Assembly: GCA_035315685.1 (NCBI GenBank)
Contig: DATFXR010000193.1
Span: forward strand, 1 to 10,199
Direction: 5' to 3'
Length of the DNA stretch: 10,199 bases
Source of the DNA: QHWK01 sp035315685
GTDB taxonomy: Bacteria; Acidobacteriota; Vicinamibacteria; Vicinamibacterales; CAVVIG01
Part shown: positions 1 through 5,639 of the stretch, piece after piece
Layout: the number at the start of each line of letters is the position of its first letter
How positions within the stretch are numbered: position 1 is the first letter of the stretch
Made by a program: the position numbers and the translations under genes
The notes under the pieces: generated by a model
What the model saw: the letters and a program-made list of their open reading frames with translations, nothing else
What the model was told of the DNA's origin: nothing
Database searches by the model: none

Positions 1-89
1 AGCGCGTAGAGCAGCGCGAAGCCGACGATCGAGATGAAGAACGCGACTCCGAGGAACGTGAACAGGAGTGCCAATCCACGACGTGCCAT
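1..89 (-). CDS. N-terminus of probable signal peptide peptidase SppA (partial)
   Basis: The gene reads leftwards off the window, so only the first 29 codons are seen. They encode a short basic start (MARRG) followed by one long hydrophobic segment at about residues 6-29. This is the usual N-terminal signal anchor of acidobacterial S49-family SppA proteases, which degrade cleaved signal peptides in the inner membrane. The ATG at 87-89 is preceded on its own strand by GGGTGAG, a weak and closely spaced ribosome site. It is divergent from the permease gene at 218. The catalytic Ser/Lys domain lies outside the window, so the name rests on N-terminal resemblance alone. Another single-pass membrane protein would look the same. 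Confidence 0.45.
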   Translation of the reverse strand, partial: MARRGLALLFTFLGVAFFISIVGFALLYA

Positions 90-132
90 AGCTCACCCAT
101 GGCGCGGCCGTCGTCCGCGCCGGTAACGCAGG

Positions 133-164
133 CCTTCAGCCGTTTCCTTCAACGGACGCCTTCA
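133..164. repeat. three CCTTCA direct repeats with a 13-bp period
   Basis: CCTTCA occurs at 133-138, 146-151 and 159-164, exactly 13 bp apart. The array sits in the 128-bp divergent spacer between the SppA-like gene and the ADOP permease. The middle of the array also carries a small hairpin, CCGTT/AACGG (140-144 with 151-155). Regularly phased short repeats in a divergent promoter region suggest a regulator binding site. The regulator is unknown, and no PadR gene, the usual partner of ADOP permeases, lies in the window. Confidence 0.4.
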
Positions 165-203
165 CCCTTGCCGGCTGCCGAGGCCCACGGCCTGCCCTCG
201 CAG

Positions 204-209
204 TATAGT
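204..209 (+). promoter_or_regulatory. candidate -10 box of the ADOP permease gene
   Basis: TATAGT lies only 8 bases before the ATG at 218, so transcription would begin about 1-3 bases from the start codon. No good -35 hexamer is seen at normal spacing, and no Shine-Dalgarno sequence precedes the ATG. Together this suggests a leaderless or nearly leaderless mRNA. Confidence 0.35.
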
Positions 210-217
210 CCTCCGTC

Positions 218-2686
218 ATGGACGCGCTGCTTCAGGACGTGCGCTACGCGGTTGCCTCGATGCGCCGGAACAAAGGATTCGCTGCGGCCGCGCTCGCCAC
301 GCTCGCGCTCGGCATCGGCGCCACCACGGCCGTGTTCTCGGTCGTCTACGGGGTGCTGCTGCGGCCGCTCCCCTACGCCGAGGCGTCGCGGATCGTTCGC
401 TTGTCGGAAGAGCATCCCGGCGCCGTCTCGCCGCTGCGCGCGCCAATGCTGAGCAACCTGACCTATTACGCCTGGAGCGCGGCGCCACGGACCGTGGAGC
501 GATTCGCGGCGTACCGGTCGTCGGCGTACACGGTGACGCGTGACGGCGCGTCGGATCGGCTCGAAGGCGCCGACGTCACGCCATCCCTTTTTCCGATGCT
601 CGGCGAGACGCCGGCGCTCGGCCGCTTCTTCAGGGACGAGGACGCCCTGACCGGCCGCGCGCCGGTCATCGTGCTGAGCGATCGCGGCTGGCGCGAGCGG
701 TTCAGCTCCGATCCGGCGATCATCGGCCGCGGCATCGAGGTCGACGGCACGCCGGCGACGATTGTGGGCGTGGCTCGCCCCGGCCTCGCGTTTCCGGATG
801 CCGACGTCCGACTGTGGATGCCGCTGATCATCCCGCCGCCGTCGACCGATGCCACGGCGGCGCGCCGCGGGCGGGTGTCCGTGCAGTTCGCGCTTGCGCG
901 CCTCGAGCCCGGCGTCACACCCGCACAGGCCGAGGCGGAAGGGACGGCGGCCGCGCGGTCGATGGCCCGCCCGATGGCGGCGAACCTGCTCTTCGGTATC
1001 GGCGGACGGCCAATCGTGCACGTGCGCGGGATGGTCGACGAGATGACGTCGCGCGTGCGGCCGGCGTTGCTGGTACTCGCCGCCGGTGTGGTGTGCGTGC
1101 TGCTGATCGCCTGCGCGAACGTCGCCAATCTGTTTCTTTCTCGCGGCATCGCGCGCGAGCGCGAGCTGACCGTGCGGGCGGCGATCGGCGCAAGCCGCGC
1201 ACGGCTGGCGCGGCAGCTGCTGACTGAAAGCCTCGTGCTCTCGGGCATCGGCGGCGCGCTCGGCCTCGGCCTCGCGGCGGCACTGGTCGCGGCGGCGCCT
1301 TCATTTGCGGCGGCTGGCTTCCCACGGCTCGACGCGGTCCGCGTCGATGCGCGCGCGGTCGTGTGCGCCATCGTTGCGACGATCGCGACGGCGATCGCAT
1401 CCGGGCTCGCTCCCGCGCTCCGCAGCGCGCGCGTCAACCTCAACGATTCGCTACACGGCGGCGACGGCGCAAGCGCCGGTGGATTCCGTGGCGCCCGCGG
1501 CGGGCGGCTGCGGGACACGTTGCTCGCGGCCGAGGCGGCGTTCGCCGTGCTGCTGCTCGTCGGCGCCATCCTCCTCGCACGCAGCTTCGTCAAGCTGACG
1601 CACGTCGATGCAGGGTATACGGCCGACGGTGTGCTCGCAGTGCAGGTCTACGTGCCTGGCGGCAACGGCGACCAGCGGGCGGCGCGCACGCAAGAGCTCG
1701 TGTGGCCGTTGATCGAGCGCGTGCGCGCGGTTCCCGGCGTGGTCGCCGCGGGCGCCGGCAACATGATGCCGCTCGACAACGCGACGATGATTGCGGGCTT
1801 CCCGCCGCCGTGGACGCGCCCGGGGGCCGAGCCGACCAACGCACGTGCGCTCCTGTATCTGGTGACACCCGGATATCAGGACGCGCTCGGGCTTCGCGTG
1901 CGGCAAGGCCGGCTGTTCAGCGACGCCGACCGCGCCAGCGGCACGCGCGGGTGGGTGGTGAACCAGGAGTTTGCGCGTCTCTACCTGCCGCCGCAACCGC
2001 TTGGCTACCGGTTCGAGCAGCCCTCCGAAACCAGCCCGATTCCCGTCGAGATCGTCGGCATCGTCGCCAACGTGCTGAAGGACGGAAACGATCGCAAACC
2101 GCAACCGGAGGTCTACCAGGTGCCGAGGGAGCGGGCGCAGGCGTTCGGCTCGCGCTTCGAGCTCACGATACGGACCGCGAGCGCCCCCTCGTCGATCGCG
2201 TCGGCCGTGCGTGCGATCGTCCACGACGCGTTACCGGCGGCGGCCATCGAGGCGGTCCCGCTGTCCCGCCGCGTCGCCGAGTCGGTCGATCAGCCGCGTT
2301 TCGCCGCGGCCGTGCTCGGCGCATTTGCGCTGCTGGCCCTGGTGCTCGCGTCGGTCGGGCTCTACGGTGTGCTGTCGTACGCGGTGGCGCGGCGTCGCCG
2401 CGAGCTCGGCGTGCGCGCCGCGCTCGGCGCCGCGCGGCGCGACCTCGTGGGGTTGATCATGCGGGAGGGCCTCGCGACGACGGCGATTGGGCTCGGGCTC
2501 GGGCTCACCGCCGCCGCCGGCCTCACGCGATTCATGCGAGGCGCGCTGTTCGGCGTCGCGCCGCTCGATCTGTCGTCGTTCATCGCAGCGCCGATTGTGC
2601 TTGCGCTCGTCGCAGCCGCCGCGTGCCTGCTGCCGGCACACCGGGCTGCTGCGACGGATCCCGCCGAGGCGTTGCGGTGCGAGTGA
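218..2686 (+). CDS. ADOP-family duplicated orphan ABC permease (MacB/FtsX-like)
   Basis: This 822-residue inner-membrane protein has the duplicated FtsX/MacB permease architecture of the acidobacterial ADOP family. Residues 1-20 are a cytoplasmic lead, with TM1 at about 22-48. A MacB-type periplasmic domain spans about 50-275. Three helices lie at about 282-307, 338-362 and 379-401. The second half repeats the plan: a TM at about 434-456, a periplasmic domain at about 460-690, and helices at about 694-722, 752-770 and 788-806. The two cytoplasmic coupling segments (RERELTVRAAIGA from 314; RRRELGVRAALGA from 727) are clearly duplicated. The length is typical. The C-terminal DPAEALR motif is classical for MacB-like permeases. 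No ATPase gene is adjacent, as usual for ADOP proteins. The transported substrate is unknown. The start fits the conserved N-terminus (MDALLQDVRYA). Confidence 0.93.
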   Translation: MDALLQDVRYAVASMRRNKGFAAAALATLALGIGATTAVFSVVYGVLLRPLPYAEASRIVRLSEEHPGAVSPLRAPMLSNLTYYAWSAAPRTVERFAAYRSSAYTVTRDGASDRLEGADVTPSLFPMLGETPALGRFFRDEDALTGRAPVIVLSDRGWRERFSSDPAIIGRGIEVDGTPATIVGVARPGLAFPDADVRLWMPLIIPPPSTDATAARRGRVSVQFALARLEPGVTPAQAEAEGTAAARSMARPMAANLLFGIGGRPIVHVRGMVDEMTSRVRPALLVLAAGVVCVLLIACANVANLFLSRGIARERELTVRAAIGASRARLARQLLTESLVLSGIGGALGLGLAAALVAAAPSFAAAGFPRLDAVRVDARAVVCAIVATIATAIASGLAPALRSARVNLNDSLHGGDGASAGGFRGARGGRLRDTLLAAEAAFAVLLLVGAILLARSFVKLTHVDAGYTADGVLAVQVYVPGGNGDQRAARTQELVWPLIERVRAVPGVVAAGAGNMMPLDNATMIAGFPPPWTRPGAEPTNARALLYLVTPGYQDALGLRVRQGRLFSDADRASGTRGWVVNQEFARLYLPPQPLGYRFEQPSETSPIPVEIVGIVANVLKDGNDRKPQPEVYQVPRERAQAFGSRFELTIRTASAPSSIASAVRAIVHDALPAAAIEAVPLSRRVAESVDQPRFAAAVLGAFALLALVLASVGLYGVLSYAVARRRRELGVRAALGAARRDLVGLIMREGLATTAIGLGLGLTAAAGLTRFMRGALFGVAPLDLSSFIAAPIVLALVAAAACLLPAHRAAATDPAEALRCE

Positions 2687-2773
2687 TCGGCGAGCCGAAC
2701 CAGCTCGACTTGCGTTTGCGCACGTTCCCACGGATCTGCTGAAACCGTCACACGGCCGCGCGAGGAGATCAGG

Positions 2774-2779
2774 TATGCT
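2774..2779 (+). promoter_or_regulatory. candidate -10 box upstream of the DUF481-like gene
   Basis: TATGCT lies 21 bases before the ATG at 2801, in the 114-bp spacer after the permease gene. No convincing -35 element is seen. The ATG lacks a Shine-Dalgarno sequence, so a short leader is plausible. This is a weak call based on one hexamer. Confidence 0.25.
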
Positions 2780-2800
2780 CGTTGCCCGGCCCGCCGCTCC

Positions 2801-3580
2801 ATGACGCTGTCGCGTACGATTTCGCTGCTCACGTTGTGTTTGATCGTCGCCATTCCCGCTGGCGCGCAGCCGCCCGCACCACCGCCCCCCGAACCCCCAC
2901 CGCCACCTCTTTGGGATGTGCAGGTCGGTGGATCGTTTGTCGGCACAACCGGGAACTCGGACACCGGCTCGTTCGGCGCGGACTTCAGCGCGCATCGCCG
3001 CGGCGCGATCTGGCAGATCGAATCGACCGCGACCGCCGTGCGCACGCGGACTCAAGACGAACTGACGGCCGAACGGTACATTGGCCAGGTGCGCGCCCTG
3101 CGCTCGCTGACGCCAATCATCGGTCTGTCGATGGGCGAGAAGCTCGAGCGCGACCAGTTCGCCGGCATCGACTTCCGATCGATTCTGGACGGCGGACTGA
3201 GCTGGGCGCTGGTGAAGCGCCCGCAATGGACCCTCGACGGCATCACCGGCATTGCGTGGCTGCACGAATCGCGGACGGTTCCCCCGAACATCGATGATCC
3301 GGTCGGCAACTTCCAACTCCTCAGTCGAGTCCCGTTCGGGACCGCCGGCGACACGACGCAGCGCTTTACCTACTATCCCGACTTCAAGACGGCGGCGGCG
3401 TATCGCACTGAGTTCGAGGTCACGGCGCAAGCGGCGATGGCCGCGCACCTGGCGCTGAAACTCGCGTACCTCGTCCGCTACGCGAACGATCCTGTGCCCG
3501 GCTTCAAGAACACCGACACCACGACAACGATGTCGGTCGTGCTGCGGTGGAAGGCCGACACGCCTGCGCCGCCGCGGTAG
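2801..3580 (+). CDS. DUF481-like outer-membrane beta-barrel protein
   Basis: This 259-residue exported protein has a clear signal peptide (residues 1-22, cleavage after AGA). A proline-rich stretch follows at about 24-37. The rest is alternating polar/hydrophobic strands typical of a small outer-membrane barrel. The first strand carries the GxTGNSDTxSFG signature (about residues 49-59), which I associate with the DUF481 (YdiY-like) salt-induced outer-membrane family. The C-terminus ends in a strand with aromatic and hydrophobic alternation (VVLRWKA). The length is close to the family norm. Function is unknown; an envelope or transport role is inferred from location only. Two hairpins follow the stop codon at 3591-3622. 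It lies 114 bp after the ADOP permease on the same strand but has its own candidate -10 box. Confidence 0.75.
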   Translation: MTLSRTISLLTLCLIVAIPAGAQPPAPPPPEPPPPPLWDVQVGGSFVGTTGNSDTGSFGADFSAHRRGAIWQIESTATAVRTRTQDELTAERYIGQVRALRSLTPIIGLSMGEKLERDQFAGIDFRSILDGGLSWALVKRPQWTLDGITGIAWLHESRTVPPNIDDPVGNFQLLSRVPFGTAGDTTQRFTYYPDFKTAAAYRTEFEVTAQAAMAAHLALKLAYLVRYANDPVPGFKNTDTTTTMSVVLRWKADTPAPPR

Positions 3581-3590
3581 CAGATTCCTC

Positions 3591-3622
3591 ACTCGCCACC
3601 GCGAGTCAGATCGCGACATCTG
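3591..3622 (+). terminator. two tandem hairpins after the DUF481-like gene
   Basis: ACTCGC (3591-3596) pairs with GCGAGT (3601-3606) around a 4-base loop. CAGAT (3607-3611) pairs directly afterwards with ATCTG (3618-3622) around 6 bases. They begin 10 bases after the stop codon. No T-run follows, so they are either a U-less transcript end or a 3' stabilising structure rather than a classical intrinsic terminator. Confidence 0.35.
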
Positions 3623-3720
3623 CATCGTTCGGGGCGTCGTCGGCCGCAGTTTGTGGAGATCTCGGAAGGTTTTCGAACCTCAGCGCTTCGGCATCGCGTT
3701 CGCATTGCGACGATGCTACG

Positions 3721-4107
3721 ATGCGCGCGCTTCGAATGACGGTTGCCGCCCTTCACGAGCGAATGAGCCGGCGCTTTCAGCGTCTGGACAGGACGTTGAA
3801 GTCGCGCTTCAAGTCGGTCGATTCCCGTTTCAAATCGATCGACTCCCGATTTGCCGTCGTGAACCGCCGCCTGAAGTCTCACGACGTGCGGTTGGATCGA
3901 ATCGAGCGGCTGTTCGCCGAGGTGTTTCGGCAACTCGATTCGCTCGGCGACAAGCTCGACGCGAACACCCGGCGACTGGACTCGAACATCCAGCGGCTCA
4001 CCTCGGAAGTCCGAGCGCTCGGGACCAGATTGAGTCATTTCGAACAAGTGGTCCACACGCACGAACGACGGCTCAACGAGATTCAGTCGCCGCCGCGGCC
4101 CTCGTAG
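3721..4107 (+). CDS. small basic coiled-coil protein with heptad repeats
   Basis: This 128-residue protein has no recognised domain. After a short basic start, almost all of it is predicted coiled coil. Between about residues 25 and 60, units of exactly seven residues repeat (RFKSVDS, RFKSIDS, RFAVVNR, RLKSHDV, RLDRIER). The rest continues with hydrophobic a/d positions (LDSLGDKLDANTRRLDSNIQRL). There is no signal peptide or membrane segment, so a cytoplasmic oligomer or a scaffold is likely. The 7-residue repeat is visible in the DNA as 21-bp units. The open frame extends upstream into the DUF481-like gene, but the coil and the first ATGs outside that gene favour 3721; the ATG at 3736 is an alternative. 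The exact role is unknown. Confidence 0.7.
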   Translation: MRALRMTVAALHERMSRRFQRLDRTLKSRFKSVDSRFKSIDSRFAVVNRRLKSHDVRLDRIERLFAEVFRQLDSLGDKLDANTRRLDSNIQRLTSEVRALGTRLSHFEQVVHTHERRLNEIQSPPRPS

Positions 4108-4128
4108 GCTGCCCTAGAGCTTTTCGGA

Positions 4129-4134
4129 TATACT
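4129..4134 (+). promoter_or_regulatory. -10 box of the tRNA-Leu gene
   Basis: TATACT lies 34 bases before the first base of the tRNA, giving a 5' leader of roughly 25-30 bases for processing by RNase P. No strong -35 hexamer is seen at 17 bp; the expected spot overlaps the stop codon of the upstream gene. Confidence 0.55.
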
Positions 4135-4168
4135 GAGGGTTCTGTCGCGCGAAGTTCTCTCTCCTACT

Positions 4169-4254
4169 GCGGAAGTGGCGGAACGGCAGACGCGCTAGCC
4201 TCAGGAGCTAGTTGGAGCAATCCAGTCGGGGTTCAAATCCCCGCTTCCGCACCA
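4169..4254 (+). tRNA. tRNA-Leu (anticodon CAG)
   Basis: This is a complete class II tRNA that decodes CUG. The acceptor stem GCGGAAG (4169-4175) pairs with CTTCCGC (4244-4250). The anticodon stem CTAGC/GCTAG (4195-4199 with 4207-4211) holds a 7-base loop with anticodon CAG at 4202-4204. The long variable arm (4212-4226) contains a GGA/TCC stem, as expected for leucine. The T stem CGGGG/CCCCG (4227-4231 with 4239-4243) encloses TTCAAAT. Discriminator A at 4251 is followed by an encoded CCA (4252-4254). No intron is present. No second copy of the tRNA 3' end, which would suggest an integrated element, is seen in the window. Confidence 0.97.
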
Positions 4255-4510
4255 AACGTCAACTCAACGCGAGCGATTCGGCGGACGCCTCTGTGTACGG
4301 GCGACAGGTGGCGCGTCGTTGACCGCGTGTTCAACATTCAGTCGCAGCAGCGTCAGTTCGTTTCGCGAATCTGATGCGACGGCCGTACGCGAGCTGATCG
4401 AAGCGCAGCGATCGCGAGCGTCGGCGACTCTGCATCTCGCCCGGCGACTCGACTGACGAGCCGACGAAAAAAAAAATCACATCATCGCAAAATAGGGGAT
4501 GCGACCTTCC
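4255..4510. other. tRNA-downstream spacer without a supported gene
   Basis: No convincing coding sequence is seen here. Short stop-to-stop frames exist, one ending at a TGA near 4456, but none has a good start or recognisable product. The right part is unusually AT-rich for this genome. It holds an A10 run (4467-4476) and AAAAT patches just upstream of the promoter at 4511, where an UP-like element could sit. Read on the minus strand, TCGCA/TGCGA (4485-4489 with 4500-4504) followed by the T10 tract is a weak possible terminator, but the T-run starts 8 bases after the stem. Confidence 0.5.
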
Positions 4511-4538
4511 TTGACACGGCGAGATCGCGGCCTAGATT
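4511..4538 (+). promoter_or_regulatory. sigma70-type promoter of the orphan RNA
   Basis: A perfect -35 TTGACA (4511-4516) is separated by 16 bp from TAGATT (4533-4538), with AT-rich tracts upstream. It is the best -35/-10 pair in the window. Transcription would start near 4545. No coding sequence follows before the terminator at 4804-4841. Confidence 0.6.
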
Positions 4539-4590
4539 GTCCACCGCTGCGCGCGACGGACGCGGGCAAGCCGACTTAAGGTGGTCCGGG

Positions 4591-4763
4591 AACGCAAGGT
4601 GAATCGTTAGCCAGTGACGCGTCACACATCTTCGCAAGAGGGTGTGAGGCGAGTTCAAGGGCGAGCGAGACGCCAAGCGAACGCAGGGTGATTCGATCAA
4701 TCGTTGACGTCGATCATGCCCGCAAGGGGATGAACGATGGCATCGAGGGCGAGACGCCAGGCG
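4591..4763 (+). repeat. imperfect tandem duplication of an 84-89 nt unit
   Basis: Copy A (4591-4679) and copy B (4680-4763) both begin AACGCA and continue RGGTGAWTCG. Both contain a central hairpin with CGCAAG at its tip, and both end in GGCGA...GACGCC followed by ARGCG. Indels are not multiples of three: copy B lacks 4 bases within the GGCGAGCGAG segment. This argues against a repeated protein motif and for a duplicated RNA module. Confidence 0.65.
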
Positions 4764-4803
4764 GTTCTTGAAAAGAAGACGCGAAAGCGAATTCGACCAC
4801 CGA

Positions 4804-4841
4804 GGCGGCGAGTCCACGTCCGGAGCGCCGGCATTTTTTTT
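4804..4841 (+). terminator. intrinsic terminator of the orphan RNA
   Basis: GGCGGCG (4804-4810) pairs with CGCCGGC (4826-4832) with one mismatch, and a smaller CCGG/CCGG hairpin (4820-4823 with 4828-4831) is possible within it. An A and then eight T (4834-4841) follow at once. The position, about 110 bp before the end of the convergent ACT-domain gene, suits a stop for plus-strand transcription. Confidence 0.55.
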
Positions 4842-4928
4842 GCGCGTCCCGCCGTAGAGCCGTTCGATCTTCATCTCGAGTCCAGCCTTTCGGGCAAACT
4901 CAAAAAGCATCGGTCCGAAACGCTCGAG

Positions 4929-4945
4929 CCGACCGTTGCGGCCGG
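4929..4945 (-). terminator. hairpin just after the ACT-domain gene
   Basis: On the minus strand CCGGCCG pairs with CGGTCGG around a 3-base loop (7 bp, one G-U), starting a few bases after the stop codon at 4951. No T-run follows directly, so it is only a candidate terminator or 3' stabiliser. Confidence 0.35.
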
Positions 4946-4950
4946 CGCAC

Positions 4951-5601
4951 TCAGTACCGCCGTTTCTGTTGCCGCAGGATGTCGAACTTGGCGGTGTCCG
5001 CGATCGCCATCACCGCCATGACCCCCGCCTGCACTGGATCGGACACGACGAGGTCGGCGGCGTCGGGCACGCTGCCCGCCATGTTGAGCGAGATCACAAT
5101 CAGCCCTTGCCGCCGTACGCTCTCGACCGCTTCGGTAATCTCCCCGCCCATTAGCGCCCCGGCGAGGACCAGCAAGCGCACACGCGGCAATCGGACGACG
5201 GCGCGGACCGCGGCGGCGAGCGCCTGTTCGCCGACCAGCGGTATCGTGTCGACCGAGATGCGCTCACCGCGGATGTTGTGGCGATCGGCTTCGGTAATTG
5301 CCCCAACAGCCACCTGTCCAACCTGCGCGCCGCCACCCATGATGATGATGCGCTTGCCGTAGATGGCGGACATCGACGGCGCCGTGATTGCCGAGCGCAC
5401 CCCCGCAACCGACTGCAGCCGCTCGAGGATCGGTTCGATCGCCCCCGGCAGCTCGCACTCGAAGAAGATTTCGGTCTCGTCCTGCAGGTGAAGCAGATCG
5501 ACGTAGCGGATGTCGGCCGCCGCATCGGCGAGCGCCTCGGTGACCCTGAACAGCATCCCGGGTCGATCTTCAACGGTGACGAGCAGCGCATGCGTGGCCA
5601 T
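4951..5601 (-). CDS. ACT domain protein with a conserved DUF5612-like C-terminal domain
   Basis: This 216-residue soluble protein begins with an ACT domain (about 1-75; DRPGML at 12-17), the small-ligand sensor often used for amino-acid feedback. The C-terminal part (about 80-210) is a glycine-rich alpha/beta domain. It carries MGGGAQVGQVAVG (88-100), RGERISVDTIPLVGE (111-125) and LVLAGALMGG (144-153), and ends with DPVQAGVMAVMAIADTAKFDI. From memory this arrangement matches an uncharacterised ACT plus DUF5612 family best known from methanogenic archaea; the domain number should be checked. No catalytic activity is established. It lies 38 bp downstream of the epoxide hydrolase on the same strand, so co-transcription is possible. 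The ATG at 5599-5601 fits the ACT fold start, though no clear ribosome site precedes it. Confidence 0.8.
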   Translation of the reverse strand: MATHALLVTVEDRPGMLFRVTEALADAAADIRYVDLLHLQDETEIFFECELPGAIEPILERLQSVAGVRSAITAPSMSAIYGKRIIIMGGGAQVGQVAVGAITEADRHNIRGERISVDTIPLVGEQALAAAVRAVVRLPRVRLLVLAGALMGGEITEAVESVRRQGLIVISLNMAGSVPDAADLVVSDPVQAGVMAVMAIADTAKFDILRQQKRRY

Positions 5602-5639
5602 GACAAGTCGGTCGGGAATCTGCGGCTATCAGGTTGGCT

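Larger units (their letters stand above)
4545..4841 (+). ncRNA. candidate orphan structured RNA, about 300 nt
   Basis: This stretch is bounded by a strong promoter and an intrinsic terminator, with no credible open frame of its own. The ends can pair: 4557-4567 with 4812-4822, one mismatch and one G-U. Inside are many local hairpins. They include TCACAC/GTGTGA plus TCTT/AAGA (4622-4647), GGCG/CGCC (4660-4674), TCAT.CCC/GGG.ATGA with a GCAA tetraloop (4714-4733), GGCG/CGCC (4748-4758), TTCTT/AAGAA (4765-4777) and CGC-GAAA-GCG (4780-4789). The GNRA-type loops favour the plus strand. Motifs of tmRNA, RNase P RNA and SRP RNA were looked for and not seen. A 6S-like or acidobacteria-specific RNA cannot be excluded. 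Boundaries are inferred from the promoter and terminator. Confidence 0.5.

Noticed and set aside
466..1593. 375-codon minus-strand open frame
   Set aside because: It lies wholly antisense to the ADOP permease, whose domains and codon positions are convincing.
2231..3625. 464-codon minus-strand open frame
   Set aside because: It is antisense to the permease end and the DUF481-like gene, with arginine-rich low-complexity translation typical of GC-rich shadows.
4169..4254. tRNA-Leu as an attachment site for an integrated element
   Set aside because: There is no integrase gene and no second copy of the tRNA 3' end in the window, and no composition step except the short AT-rich promoter patch.
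4580..4625. Cobalamin riboswitch
   Set aside because: A GGGAA...GGTGAA-like stretch is reminiscent of the B12 aptamer, but the remaining conserved core is absent and no gene follows on that strand.
4482..4910. Minus-strand open frame of 142 codons across the orphan RNA region
   Set aside because: It covers the two repeat copies, whose indels are not multiples of three. It has no ribosome site or recognisable domain, and it runs against the promoter and terminator read on the plus strand.
4737..5021. Plus-strand frame of 94 codons with an arginine-rich start (histone-like appearance)
   Set aside because: It runs through the T8 terminator and into the opposite-strand ACT-domain gene. The basic composition follows from GC-rich repeats, although an AGGGG lies before its ATG.
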